Shown: piece after piece, positions 7,558-16,557 of the stretch | How positions within the stretch are numbered: position 1 is the stretch's first letter | Layout: every line of letters begins with the position of its first letter | Origin: Sedimentibacter acidaminivorans | Lineage (GTDB): Bacteria > Bacillota > Clostridia > Tissierellales > Sedimentibacteraceae | Reading direction: 5' to 3' | DNA length: 64,000 bases | Assembly: GCF_017873955.1 (NCBI RefSeq) | Contig: NZ_JAGGKS010000001.1 | Location: 496,001 to 560,000 of the forward strand | The notes under the pieces: generated by a model | Seen by the model: the letters and a program-made list of their open reading frames with translations, nothing else | What the model was told of the DNA's origin: nothing | The model's database searches: none | Translations under genes and position numbers: made by a program

Positions 7558-9156
7558 TCACCTCCTCACTATTTCATTAATATCTGTTTCATCCGGATCT
7601 TCCGTATCCTCATCTGTTGAATTGCTATTGTCTGAAGTTAATCCACCTTCTCTCCTAAGTTTTTCTTCCACAATTCTTAATCTATTATTTCTAAAGAAGT
7701 CACCATTACCCAGTTCTACAGTTTCTTTTGTTCTAGTACTGAAGCCTTCAGCAACTCTCTTAGATGCAGCATTTACTTCCTTAAGCGGATCTATTTGTCC
7801 TTGAGATGGACCATTCCATTCAGCTGTACAATAAGCTTTTCGCGCCAAGGGATCAGTAAAGAATCCTGGTGCACTTATTCTACCTTTACTAATAGCCTCC
7901 GCTAGGAACTCCTCATATATAGGCTGACAAAAGTCATTTGCCATCCACGAGCGTCTCATTCTAAACATCTTCCATGCTTCTAACAAAGAAGCTCTACTTG
8001 CTGAGTAGGACGCAGAAAAATGTTTAAGTAATAATTCATAAGGAACCTCAAGCGCAGAACCAATTTGCTTACACATTGATGATACAAATCCGTCAAAAGC
8101 TACATTAGGTCTTGCAGGGTTAGATATATCTATGCTTTCATTTTCTCCTAAAGCTACTATTGCGCCATTACCAAGCTCGTAATTTATATTATCGTCATCA
8201 TCTTCTAACTGATCCACTGGACTTACATATTGCCCTGGTGCCTCTGTATCTGGGCTTTCAGTTTTAATAAACACGGTATACATGCCACTAATAACCGCAG
8301 CCATTAATTCTGCTTCAGTATACCTCGTCAATTGTTTTAATGACTCAATAACCGGCGCAAGAATAGGAACCCCTCTTCTTTGTTCTGGTCGCTCAGATTC
8401 CATCAAGTGTATTACGTTAGGTCTTCCGGTTCTCTCGCCAAATTTTCTAACTCTAACCCATTTATTTTTTGACAGCATAACTGTACCAGGATGTTTTTGA
8501 GCTATATGATACGCCACTACTTCACCATATGTATTTATCTCAACACCATTAACAATCTTGTTGTCAAAATCAATATAGTTATTAGGATTGCACACCCTAT
8601 CAGCTTCAATAATATTAATCCTTAAGTCATAAGGCATATACACTCTAGGTATTAATGGTAGAGTAGCCAAACAATCACCCGACATCAGTTGAGATATTAA
8701 AGCTAGTTGCTGAAGCTCATAAAAGTTATTCATCCTTTGCGCATCACAGTGGATTGATTCAGCCCAAAGATTAAATTCTCTTTCAACTTTAGTTTCCCAT
8801 GCATCCGCCTCTTCTAATGTCATGCCCAGGTATTCGTAATCTATTTGAGCATTTAATCTTAATCCACTTCCTACTACATTAGTCCTGATAGTTTTCAAGG
8901 CACCAGTAGCAAGTGGCGCACCCATATATAAATCTCTTGAGCGTCCTCTTAATTTTGGAATATTTTGTTCAATATCTTCCAACACTGAGCTGGACCTTAT
9001 TAGCCATCCAACTAAGCTTTTCTTTTTGCTACTGGCGCCGTGTTCTCCGTATCCGGAATTAATCATTTTAATTTTTTGCCTTGCTACTTCTCTTTTAAGA
9101 GCAGTATTTGGTGAAACATAGCCTATAGCTTTGTCTAATACATTCAAATTTCTCAC
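7558..9156 (-). CDS. Phage portal protein (lambda family)
   Basis: The 532-residue protein has lambda-type portal signatures: LRGRSRDLYMGAPLATGAL and IRTNVVGSGLRLNAQID early, ADRVCNPNN in the middle, and ASYSASRASLLEAWKMFRMRR followed by FCQPIYEEFL near the end. The start is a GTG after AAAGGAT. Twelve copies form the ring through which DNA enters and to which tail connectors bind. The C-terminus is acidic (STDEDTEDPDETDIN). Neighbours are the gpW-like gene and the protease. Confidence 0.95.
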   Translation of the reverse strand: MRNLNVLDKAIGYVSPNTALKREVARQKIKMINSGYGEHGASSKKKSLVGWLIRSSSVLEDIEQNIPKLRGRSRDLYMGAPLATGALKTIRTNVVGSGLRLNAQIDYEYLGMTLEEADAWETKVEREFNLWAESIHCDAQRMNNFYELQQLALISQLMSGDCLATLPLIPRVYMPYDLRINIIEADRVCNPNNYIDFDNKIVNGVEINTYGEVVAYHIAQKHPGTVMLSKNKWVRVRKFGERTGRPNVIHLMESERPEQRRGVPILAPVIESLKQLTRYTEAELMAAVISGMYTVFIKTESPDTEAPGQYVSPVDQLEDDDDNINYELGNGAIVALGENESIDISNPARPNVAFDGFVSSMCKQIGSALEVPYELLLKHFSASYSASRASLLEAWKMFRMRRSWMANDFCQPIYEEFLAEAISKGRISAPGFFTDPLARKAYCTAEWNGPSQGQIDPLKEVNAASKRVAEGFSTRTKETVELGNGDFFRNNRLRIVEEKLRREGGLTSDNSNSTDEDTEDPDETDINEIVRR

Positions 9157-9161
9157 ATCCT

Positions 9162-9377
9162 TTATAAATCTCTGGGAACTGCCCTAAATACCTTCCTTTT
9201 TCCTTGACCTGAAAGCCTTGAAACTTCCCTTTGCCAATATGTTATTCTTTCTTTGATTTCTGATAAATTAGCTCTAAAAAGTTGTCTAGTTCCAATCCTA
9301 TATGACTGACCAGTTGATACTGCTAATTCTGCATTTAACCAGGCATCTAAATGCTGTTTTGCTGTAGTTAAGTCCAT
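9162..9377 (-). CDS. gpW-like head-tail joining protein
   Basis: The ATG at 9375-9377 is preferred because GAGGTGG lies 8 bases upstream; the in-frame GTG further up overlaps that site. The 71-residue product has the gpW-like helix-hairpin-helix layout: LTTAKQHLDAWLNAELAV, SYRIGTRQLFRANLSEIKER and ITYWQREVSRL. It sits between TerL and portal as in lambda. It should plug the portal after packaging. Confidence 0.85.
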   Translation of the reverse strand: MDLTTAKQHLDAWLNAELAVSTGQSYRIGTRQLFRANLSEIKERITYWQREVSRLSGQGKRKVFRAVPRDL

Positions 9378-9430
9378 ATTTGCCACCTCATTTTATAAAA
9401 TTTAAATAAAAAAACACCTAAATAAGGTGC

Positions 9431-11275
9431 TTAACTTATGCCTTTTGAAACAACACGTCTTCGTTTCTTGATTTTCTTAGGAATAAAAGACTGTTCGCCA
9501 TTTAATTGATTTAATATAGCATTTATATTAGGATTTAATATCTCTAATGCTGCTGTAGCATAGTTTCTTAAGTCAAACGGTTCATTCCTTGCTGAAATAG
9601 ATTTCTTTTCCCATTTAATCACAGTTTGACCGTTTTTATATCGTGTAACTCTATGTTCTGCAGTTAAGCCTTTGAAATAAGCGTCATCATATCCTTTTTC
9701 TGTTTCAAAAGGGAAGTGACAATATCCATTTTGGTCTGGCTTCGCTGTTAGTCTTGATACAAGCGTATCTTTCCCTACATCAACACCTATAGTGAATAAA
9801 TAGACTCCACTTTGCTCACGCCTTTTAGGTCTCTTTATAAAACTATGGCCTGAACCTCCTATACCTTTAATAGCCCATACTCTTTGCAACTCTCTATCTT
9901 TGCAATAAGCATATGCACTACTTGTATGATGGCCTCCAGTATCTACACAAGTTGACATTATATTAAGAGGTACGCCGTCGGCTCTTGAAAATGTTTTAAA
10001 AAGTACGTCGTCTAAAGCTTTCCAAACGAAACTTTTGCCGGGGTCACCCATAAGAACTCCATATTCAATTCCCCATGACTCTTTATTAATCCCCCAACCA
10101 ACTACCTCATACTCTAAACGGTTATCTTGTACGTCAACACCTGCAGTAAGTACCGCTACATTTTCAGGCACATCACAGCTATATTCCTCACGCCTACTTA
10201 ACAATTCATCAGATTCAAGTCCGACTCCTTTCTCTTCCCATGTCTCACCTAAAGAAGTATTGACCCAAACTTTTAAAGACTCTTTACCATCTTTTTTTGC
10301 TTGCTTAAAGTCTACGACAATTTCATCCCAGTGCTTCCACGGACTAGCTAATTCATTTATATGAAACCCGACAATACTAGAATTAGGATTATCAGCTATC
10401 CATTTACCTTCACCAGTCTTCCACTCATATTCACCATAAGCAAAACCGCAAAATTTACATCTGTGCTTAACACATATAACCTCTTCTTTAACATCATCAT
10501 ATTCGAATGTTATTTGGCCCCATTTTAATTGTTGATGTTCTCCGCAAGAAGGGCAAGGCAAATGCCAATGCTGTTGATTACTTGAATTGTAAAACTTTTC
10601 AATTCTACTTGCACCTTTAATCGTTGGAGTTGAGACAAATATTTTTTTTCTGTTAGAAAATGTTGTAGTTCTTTTCTCAGCTAGTGACACTGGGTCTCCC
10701 TCAGTGCCGGCGCTTGCAGGAAATCTATCAACCTCATCCGCTAGTAATACTCTTATTGGTCTACTAGCTAATGCTGAAGATGAATTCGCACCTACCATTA
10801 CAATAACACCACCAGGAAAAGACTTCTCTAATATTGTATTACTGCTATTTCTAGACTTAATATCAGCTACTTTTCCTTTTAATGCTGGAGTGTCTCTCAA
10901 CATAGGCGCAAGTCTTGTCTTTGAGAATGTTTCTGCCATTTCAACTGTAGGTTGCACAACCATTATTGGCGATGGGTCATAATCTATGAAATAACCTATC
11001 GCATTTAATATGATTTCAGTCTTCCCTACCTGGGCGCTTGTCATTAATATAATAATTTCAACTCTGGGGTTATTTATTTCATCCATTATTTTCTTTTGAT
11101 ATGGAGCACGTTCTGTACGCCATTGACCAGGTTCAGCTGAAGCTTCGGATGATAGCCTACGATAAACATCAGCCCATTCAGATACGGATAAGTTGGGCGG
11201 TGGCGCCATTATTTTAGAAATTCTTTTAAAAAGCTGCTTAGTCTTGTTTTCTATTTCGTTTATGCTTTTTATCAT
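9431..11275 (-). CDS. Terminase large subunit (GpA family)
   Basis: The 614-residue packaging motor carries an ATPase with Walker A SAQVGKTE (residues 80-87) and Walker B VLLADEVDRF (about 176-185). A zinc-ribbon insert follows (CPSC and CKFC), then a nuclease domain with GVDVQDNRLEYEVVGWG. The GpA family is normally coupled to lambda-type heads. The ATG has AAGGAG seven bases upstream and overlaps the end of the small subunit gene by 38 bases. It cuts concatemeric DNA and pumps it into the prohead. Confidence 0.95.
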   Translation of the reverse strand: MIKSINEIENKTKQLFKRISKIMAPPPNLSVSEWADVYRRLSSEASAEPGQWRTERAPYQKKIMDEINNPRVEIIILMTSAQVGKTEIILNAIGYFIDYDPSPIMVVQPTVEMAETFSKTRLAPMLRDTPALKGKVADIKSRNSSNTILEKSFPGGVIVMVGANSSSALASRPIRVLLADEVDRFPASAGTEGDPVSLAEKRTTTFSNRKKIFVSTPTIKGASRIEKFYNSSNQQHWHLPCPSCGEHQQLKWGQITFEYDDVKEEVICVKHRCKFCGFAYGEYEWKTGEGKWIADNPNSSIVGFHINELASPWKHWDEIVVDFKQAKKDGKESLKVWVNTSLGETWEEKGVGLESDELLSRREEYSCDVPENVAVLTAGVDVQDNRLEYEVVGWGINKESWGIEYGVLMGDPGKSFVWKALDDVLFKTFSRADGVPLNIMSTCVDTGGHHTSSAYAYCKDRELQRVWAIKGIGGSGHSFIKRPKRREQSGVYLFTIGVDVGKDTLVSRLTAKPDQNGYCHFPFETEKGYDDAYFKGLTAEHRVTRYKNGQTVIKWEKKSISARNEPFDLRNYATAALEILNPNINAILNQLNGEQSFIPKKIKKRRRVVSKGIS

Positions 11276-11831
11276 CTGGTGGCTCCTTATCTTCTGCCAC
11301 TTTCATATCTTCATTCTCATCCGTAATCTTATTTTTACTTTTGGAATAAAACATATCAGGATCATAACAAGATAATTCCTGAAGGGCTTCATTCACATAT
11401 TTTTTAATAATGGTTTTTATTAACTCAACTTCCGTCTGCGCTATTATTAAAGGTGCCACCTTGTTAGGCAAAACCAATAATTGAGCTCTAAAGGATGCAA
11501 GCATATCATTCATTATCGCTTCAACATCCTCAGACCGGTGAACATTTCCTTTAATGATATCAAGGTCCATTTCTGCTTTTTGTCTCCTGGCTCTAATCAA
11601 TAAAATCTCTTCAGTAACTTTACTTAATTCTTCTCCAGTCTTACTTTGTTCTTTTATGTAATTTAAGTAGCTTTGAATAGACAAAGGCAGATCATAAACA
11701 CCATGCGAAACTCTATCCAAGGCATCCTCTTTTGTAAGTTGCTGAATACGTCTTGAACTAAGTCCGAGAATTTCGGATAATTCAGTCGTTGAGACTTTAT
11801 ATTCTTTTTCTTTCAAACTATTGATACTCAC
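11238..11831 (-). CDS. Terminase small subunit (Nu1-like)
   Basis: The 197-residue protein has an N-terminal winged helix-turn-helix (STTELSEILGLSSRRIQQLTKE), a helical dimerisation region with LLIRARRQKAEMDLDIIKGN, and a hydrophilic Lys/Glu-rich tail. This matches Nu1-like small subunits, which bind the packaging start site and recruit TerL. The start is a GTG with AAGGTG upstream. The cos or pac site is expected near here, possibly in the 133 bp upstream of this gene. Confidence 0.85.
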   Translation of the reverse strand: MSINSLKEKEYKVSTTELSEILGLSSRRIQQLTKEDALDRVSHGVYDLPLSIQSYLNYIKEQSKTGEELSKVTEEILLIRARRQKAEMDLDIIKGNVHRSEDVEAIMNDMLASFRAQLLVLPNKVAPLIIAQTEVELIKTIIKKYVNEALQELSCYDPDMFYSKSKNKITDENEDMKVAEDKEPPDDKKHKRNRKQD

Positions 11832-11964
11832 AGCGTTTATTCACCTTCTTTTTATTTAAAACTTACATATAACTAAGAAACCGAAATGACTTTTTTTGCT
11901 TATTATCTAGCAAACATTTGGGCTCGCAAGCACCCGCAATGAAATAAAGTCCCCAAAGTACCTA

Positions 11965-12144
11965 TTATTTATCCCACCTAGTCTGTTTGATTGCTCCCTT
12001 GTCTCTTTTATAACTATTAGATTTCATTAGATTTTTAGGACTATCACCAAGTTTTATTTTTTTACTTGTACTTGAATACTTTATTTGTTGTAACTTTCTA
12101 TAAGTCTCCATATCTTTATATTTTATAAGCTCTCTTATTGTCAT
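11965..12144 (-). CDS. Small basic protein at the head of the late operon
   Basis: A 59-codon frame begins at the ATG at 12142-12144 and ends TAA at 11965-11967, with a strong GGGGAGGG ribosome binding site. The product starts MTIRELIKYKDMETYRKLQQ and is rich in Lys, Ser and Arg. No family was recognised. It lies between the early terminator and the small terminase gene, so it may be the first late gene. About 130 bp follow before terS with no gene, containing a GC-richer patch around 11922-11938. Confidence 0.7.
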   Translation of the reverse strand: MTIRELIKYKDMETYRKLQQIKYSSTSKKIKLGDSPKNLMKSNSYKRDKGAIKQTRWDK

Positions 12145-12199
12145 ACTAATACCCTCCCCTATTCCCTATGCAGTCTAATTTATATCTGCATCGTCACAA

Positions 12200-12231
12200 T
12201 AAAAAAGACACCCTTTTATTGAGTGTCTCTT
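12200..12231 (-). terminator. Rho-independent terminator after the early operon
   Basis: On the minus strand AGACACTC and GGGTGTCT pair around a 7-base loop, followed by TTTTTTATT. It lies downstream of the ArpU-like gene and upstream of the first late gene, separating early from late transcription. Confidence 0.8.
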
Positions 12232-12309
12232 GGTTCGTCGATTAAGCTGCTATCCTTGCCCGACAAATGATTTACATGAATCAATAATAACATTCTACTA
12301 CATAATTTG

Positions 12310-12357
12310 GTACCTAACGTATCCAATTCGGGTACGATTCGTGTACAAAAAGTGTAC
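12310..12357. promoter_or_regulatory. Helically phased GTAC repeats, possible activator site
   Basis: GTAC occurs at 12310, 12332, 12343 and 12354, spaced 22, 11 and 11 bp, so all four lie on one face of the helix. The cluster begins in the ArpU-like stop codon and lies upstream of the late genes. It may bind the late regulator; no convincing -35/-10 pair was found with it. Confidence 0.4.
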
Positions 12358-12800
12358 TATTCATAAATCTTGTCCCCGTATAAAGCTAATGCAATAGCTC
12401 TAACTGCCTTATTCCTTTGCTTTTTACACCAACTCTCTGATGTATGTAACATAAAACTTATTTCAATCCAAGATTTATATTTGATATATTTATTTAATAT
12501 TACTTTCCTTTGAAGTTCTGGAAGTACTTCGATGCACCTATCTATAGTATCAATAACTTTCTTACTGTTAACAACCATCTCACCTCTCATTATCCTTTGT
12601 AATGCTTTATCCTCTGTTGAGCTATGTATTGCATTAGTGAAACTTACTATTGATTGAGTATTGCTGGTACTAATACTCACATCATCATTCATAGTTTCAA
12701 CATCCATGGCCAGAGTGTCAGAGTTTATCCTCAACATGTTGTAGTCCTCAAGTAGCCTTATAGTTTCTTCAAAGTAATACTTATTAACTTTCCTTTGCAA
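12357..12800 (-). CDS. ArpU/RinA-type phage transcriptional regulator
   Basis: The 147-residue protein ends in a sigma-region-4-like helix-turn-helix: VLPELQRKVILNKYIKYKSWIEISFMLHTSESWCKKQRNKAV. This is the pattern of ArpU/RinA regulators that switch on late genes in Firmicute phages. The start is a TTG after GAGGGTGATAAG. It is the last gene before the early terminator and sits just upstream of the packaging genes, the usual place for such an activator. Confidence 0.8.
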   Translation of the reverse strand: MQRKVNKYYFEETIRLLEDYNMLRINSDTLAMDVETMNDDVSISTSNTQSIVSFTNAIHSSTEDKALQRIMRGEMVVNSKKVIDTIDRCIEVLPELQRKVILNKYIKYKSWIEISFMLHTSESWCKKQRNKAVRAIALALYGDKIYE

Positions 12801-12812
12801 CTTATCACCCTC

Positions 12813-13007
12813 TTATGTAATATTCATGTCAAGCTTGCCTATATCGTAATTCATTGCCTTTAACTTATTGCAAATATCATTACAATCAATAATTATATTG
12901 TCAAGCTCATGCTCTGCTTCAATGGTGCCTTTATTGTTTTTAAAATACCAATTCGCTTTTCGTATTCGATTTATGTTAATGTTAAACTTTTTTATTAATT
13001 CGTCCAT
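12813..13007 (-). CDS. Small phage protein, function unknown
   Basis: This 64-residue, mainly helical protein (MDELIKKFNININRIRKANW) starts after GGAGGCATT, an excellent ribosome binding site. It lies between the probable origin and the ArpU-like gene. Two Cys (IIDCNDICNKL) sit four residues apart. No family was recognised. Confidence 0.65.
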   Translation of the reverse strand: MDELIKKFNININRIRKANWYFKNNKGTIEAEHELDNIIIDCNDICNKLKAMNYDIGKLDMNIT

Positions 13008-13019
13008 AATGCCTCCTGC

Positions 13020-13345
13020 GTTACCTTTTTTAAAGTCTTGTTACCTGTTGAAGTAACGCGTCAACATATTGCAATTTCAACACAAAACAGCTCTTTTTAC
13101 CTTTGTTACCTGTTCACAGAACTACACACCCCCTGTGAGAGAGAAAATACCTATATAGTGTGTAGTTATAAATCGGGTAACATAGGTAACATTATAGTAT
13201 ATATATATATATTTAATAATTTATTATATTATATATATAGTAAGGGCAATGCTTTCAGCGCTTTTTTTGGGAAATAATCGCGTTACCTATTTCCCAAAAA
13301 ACAGGTAACAAACAGGTAACAAACGCTTAAAACAGGTAACAAAAT
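13020..13345. other. Probable prophage replication origin (iterons, AT-rich zone, inverted repeats)
   Basis: This gene-free stretch lies next to the primase-helicase gene. The motif AACAGGTAAC occurs three times on the plus strand (13300-13309, 13311-13320, 13331-13340) and twice inverted (13040-13049, 13105-13114). Relatives occur at 13020-13026, 13176-13191 and 13282-13288. Between them lie a pure A/T run at about 13191-13238, a 10-bp inverted repeat (13120-13129 with 13158-13167) and a perfect 14-bp one (13263-13276 with 13288-13301). Iterons around an AT-rich unwinding zone are typical of theta origins. The layout is seen directly; origin function is inferred. Confidence 0.7.
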
Positions 13346-13359
13346 CAAAATTATTTTCC

Positions 13360-15996
13360 TTAAAATGGAATTTGTTCTCCATTTTCTTCACTTACTGGCT
13401 CAAACATGCATATATTATCTAATCCCAAATCGTCCAATAAGTTTAAGTCCAATTTGTAACTTTTCTTAACTTTGTTGTTAATTCTAATATTCATAACTGA
13501 TTTATCTAACAGATATTTGCTACCTTTGAGCTGCTTAATAAAATCATTTTTACTGAGAACTCCTGCTTCTCTGTTAAAATCCCTTATGTATTTTTTAATC
13601 GCTGGATAAATAATTGGAATATATATATATACACATTCATCATCTTTATCAACACGCAATCCATCTTTAAGGCCGAAGCCGTTTGAAATCATTTCGTCTA
13701 GTAATTCAAACATGTTCTCAACCTGTGATTTTGTTTCTCTCCTGTTTTGTAAGATGTTATTTATAATATTATTTGCAATGTATTCAGCTCCTAACTTTAC
13801 ATCAAGCTCAATGCCATATCTTTTAAAAGATTTTCTAATAAGATTCAATCCCTGGACCTCATTTATAAAAGTGTTCAATGGACGGTCCTTAAAATCAACT
13901 AGCTTTATGCAGCTGTTTCTAAATTTTTCAAAACTATTTATATCAATTTCTAGCGCTTCCTTGACAAGCAACTTGCCTATTTTATTTAGAATTTTTTTAT
14001 GTTTTATAAGATTTCTTATAGCTACTAATGTGCCATCGTCTTTGTTGGCTCTTGAAATATAAACTATATCACTTCTTTCCATCAAAGCCGTTTCATCTTG
14101 CCAGTAACCCTCTTCACCCATGATAACTATAGGTCTTACTGGAGTTATTTTTATTGTTTGTAAATTCCTATTACCTCTGATACTACTATTTCTGTCATAT
14201 GCATTTCTAAAGAAGTTACTTAGCTCCTGGTTCTTTTTTTCTTGGAAATATGATGGTTTATACTCATCAATAATAAATGGCAAAGTTTTATTCCTTGAAG
14301 ATTCTCTTAAAAAAGCAAAATTAGTAACGTCTTTCATCATGGCCATATTATCAAAATTCATTAATGGCTGAATTATATTTTCAACAATTGTATTCTTGCC
14401 TGCTCCAGCTTCACCAAATACCGCAAGGTGATTAAGTTTAATGTCTAGTTCTTCATATTTTCCATTCAATAGCATTGCCCCAACATGGCCAAGTACAGTA
14501 TAAACAACCTCACTTTTATTAAAGCTTAATAGGCTGTCGTATACTTCAATAATTTCTTCCTTCGTTGGAAGTTCTAAATCTTTAAATTTCTCAAAATCAT
14601 CATCTTCATAATAAATATTTGCTTGATCATAAATAAAATTATTATCAAAAGAACCAAGACTGGTAACAAATCTCCACTCGCCGTTGATGAGACGTATACC
14701 ACCAACATCATAGGCCGTCGTTGTATCTCTTTTTTTATATTTAAAACACCATTCCTTTAGATCTATCAGGACATCAATGGATCCTCTGAAAACTAGGTCT
14801 GAAGAGTTTAAAAAATCTCTAAATTTACGCACATCATTAAATACTAATATGCTGCCACGTCTTTTGAGCGTTCGGTTATCTTGTGTCCTAATAATCATTT
14901 CAAAATATTCCTCTTCAGTATCAACACGATTTATAATATTGATTCCATCTATAACGAAATTGGTAAGTTGCTTTTTATTTTTCGCATCCTCTTTGCCATC
15001 CGTACACTTCCAAATACCATAACTAAAATCTTTATGTTCCTGCAGCTTATATGTATTTTTAACATCTAAACAACTATCAAATACATAGTCCGTAAGTTCT
15101 TTGACATTATGGCCAGCATTTAACCAATCAGTTACATCTAATTTGCTCCCAGGTACTTTGCTTAGTTCCGGAAGATATTCAACGATATACATTTTCTCAA
15201 CATCATCAAATAAAAAATTTCTGCATTTCTCTACATGGTTTCTGCCTGGCCCATCAAAATCCCCAAGTAAAACTAACTTTGCACCTCTCAACTGGCTTTT
15301 GTAATCATCAAACATGGACCCTGCACCGGTCGCAAAACTCGTGGCTGCAAGACCATTGTAAATTAGAGTATCAGCATCTTTTTCGCCTTCGACTAAGTAA
15401 ATATAGTAACCTTTTCTAATAGCATTTTGTACAGCTGCAGCATTGTAAATATATTGCTTTGGTAGTTGGTCAACTGTTTCAGTTGATGCAGCTATAATCT
15501 TATTTTCTCTAATAACGCGCTGAATAAATCTTTTAGGTTTTTTATCTGCAACATGGTTAATGAGCTTGTACTTAATTTTTACTGATACCAGAGTTCCTCT
15601 CTCATCTGTATAAAAATATGCATTATCGAACTTATAATCTTTATCAACAACCCATACACCGGTATTTTCATCTTTTGTGACATTGCCAACATTGTTCTCT
15701 CTAATATAAGCTATTAGATTTTCTTTACTATAATACGTTTCATCCTTTTCAATAAAATCCATCTTATTTAGTCCAAGATCTGCAAGCATAGTATTAAGTC
15801 CGTAAGAGCTGCCACATGTACGACAACCTGCGACTATACCGCCATCTGATTTAAGAGCAATATAAGCTGATGCAGTTTTATCCTGGTGATGAGTGCATTT
15901 AAAACTATAGTTTTCTTTATCTTTACTATTGAAATTTTTCTTTTTGTCCTGAAGCAATGGCAAAATTGCATCAAACATTTTGTCGTAGTCAAACAT
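13360..15996 (-). CDS. Phage DNA primase-helicase
   Basis: The 878-residue protein starts with a CHC-type zinc motif (C34, H36 or H37, C58, C61). A TOPRIM domain follows, with LVEGEKDADTL near residue 200 and LGDFDGPG near 242. A P-loop (FGEAGAGKN, about residues 527-536) and a downstream FIIDEYKPS segment form a helicase-type ATPase, followed by a helical C-terminus. It should prime and unwind phage DNA. The origin-like iterons lie just beyond its 3' end. Confidence 0.88.
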   Translation of the reverse strand: MFDYDKMFDAILPLLQDKKKNFNSKDKENYSFKCTHHQDKTASAYIALKSDGGIVAGCRTCGSSYGLNTMLADLGLNKMDFIEKDETYYSKENLIAYIRENNVGNVTKDENTGVWVVDKDYKFDNAYFYTDERGTLVSVKIKYKLINHVADKKPKRFIQRVIRENKIIAASTETVDQLPKQYIYNAAAVQNAIRKGYYIYLVEGEKDADTLIYNGLAATSFATGAGSMFDDYKSQLRGAKLVLLGDFDGPGRNHVEKCRNFLFDDVEKMYIVEYLPELSKVPGSKLDVTDWLNAGHNVKELTDYVFDSCLDVKNTYKLQEHKDFSYGIWKCTDGKEDAKNKKQLTNFVIDGINIINRVDTEEEYFEMIIRTQDNRTLKRRGSILVFNDVRKFRDFLNSSDLVFRGSIDVLIDLKEWCFKYKKRDTTTAYDVGGIRLINGEWRFVTSLGSFDNNFIYDQANIYYEDDDFEKFKDLELPTKEEIIEVYDSLLSFNKSEVVYTVLGHVGAMLLNGKYEELDIKLNHLAVFGEAGAGKNTIVENIIQPLMNFDNMAMMKDVTNFAFLRESSRNKTLPFIIDEYKPSYFQEKKNQELSNFFRNAYDRNSSIRGNRNLQTIKITPVRPIVIMGEEGYWQDETALMERSDIVYISRANKDDGTLVAIRNLIKHKKILNKIGKLLVKEALEIDINSFEKFRNSCIKLVDFKDRPLNTFINEVQGLNLIRKSFKRYGIELDVKLGAEYIANNIINNILQNRRETKSQVENMFELLDEMISNGFGLKDGLRVDKDDECVYIYIPIIYPAIKKYIRDFNREAGVLSKNDFIKQLKGSKYLLDKSVMNIRINNKVKKSYKLDLNLLDDLGLDNICMFEPVSEENGEQIPF

Positions 15997-16551
15997 CTAC
16001 TCACCTTCTTCCAGGTCTCCCTTGTAGTTCAGTATTACTTCCCTTAAGTGATAATTAAATAATGCATGTATATACATTCCAGCATAATATTTACTTACAA
16101 AATTAATATCTATCTGATATCTAGCAATGTAAGCGTTCAAAGTTGCAAGAAAACTTACTGGATTATATTGTGTGTTATAATTTCCGCTCTGTATGTCTTC
16201 CCAGGAACCATCTTCTATCATTAAATAAAATTTAGAGTTTTTCTTTCTAATTAATTCTTTTTCGAACCTCTCTCTGTCTTTTGTGAGGTTACCAGATAGC
16301 TCTGTAAGGCTTCCTTTTCTCTCAACTACTAATTCATTGTCGAAAACCAAAGGCTTTAATATACCCATGTCAGGCATCGATGGGAGCATGAAGGAGTAAT
16401 CTCCAAAGTCTAATTTCTTATTTTTGTACTTGACTTTCTTTTTATTGAAAAAATCTAATATATGATTATTAGCTTGCTCTCTCGTGTCAACCAGGATAGT
16501 TAGATTGTTTAGAATTTCTTTTGATTCTTTTTCTGTGTAATGGTATCTCAT
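15997..16551 (-). CDS. ERCC4-type nuclease
   Basis: The 184-residue protein has ERCC4/XPF-type nuclease motifs: ILVDTREQ near residue 20, LDFGDYSF near 48, and VVERKGSLTEL with DRERFEKEL. It ends immediately before the primase gene and is co-transcribed. ERCC4-family nucleases cut branched or structured DNA. In phages they are placed with replication and recombination genes, probably for resolving intermediates. Confidence 0.85.
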   Translation of the reverse strand: MRYHYTEKESKEILNNLTILVDTREQANNHILDFFNKKKVKYKNKKLDFGDYSFMLPSMPDMGILKPLVFDNELVVERKGSLTELSGNLTKDRERFEKELIRKKNSKFYLMIEDGSWEDIQSGNYNTQYNPVSFLATLNAYIARYQIDINFVSKYYAGMYIHALFNYHLREVILNYKGDLEEGE

Positions 16552-16557
16552 ATTTGC

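Noticed and set aside
11900-11964. cos or pac site upstream of the small terminase gene
   Set aside because: A GC-richer imperfect repeat is present at about 11922-11938, but there is no direct evidence of cutting and no known consensus to test by eye.
12231-12300. tRNA-like GGTTCG sequence near the early terminator
   Set aside because: No acceptor stem or cloverleaf could be folded around it on either strand.
13038-13277. Plus-strand 79-codon frame across the iteron region
   Set aside because: No ribosome binding site, crosses the A/T run and the repeats, and reads opposite to all neighbours; better explained as non-coding origin DNA.
13263-13301. Perfect 14-bp hairpin as an intrinsic terminator
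   Set aside because: The T run is in the 5' arm on the plus strand and the complementary strand ends in A, so neither direction has a U tract after the stem. Kept as part of the origin region.
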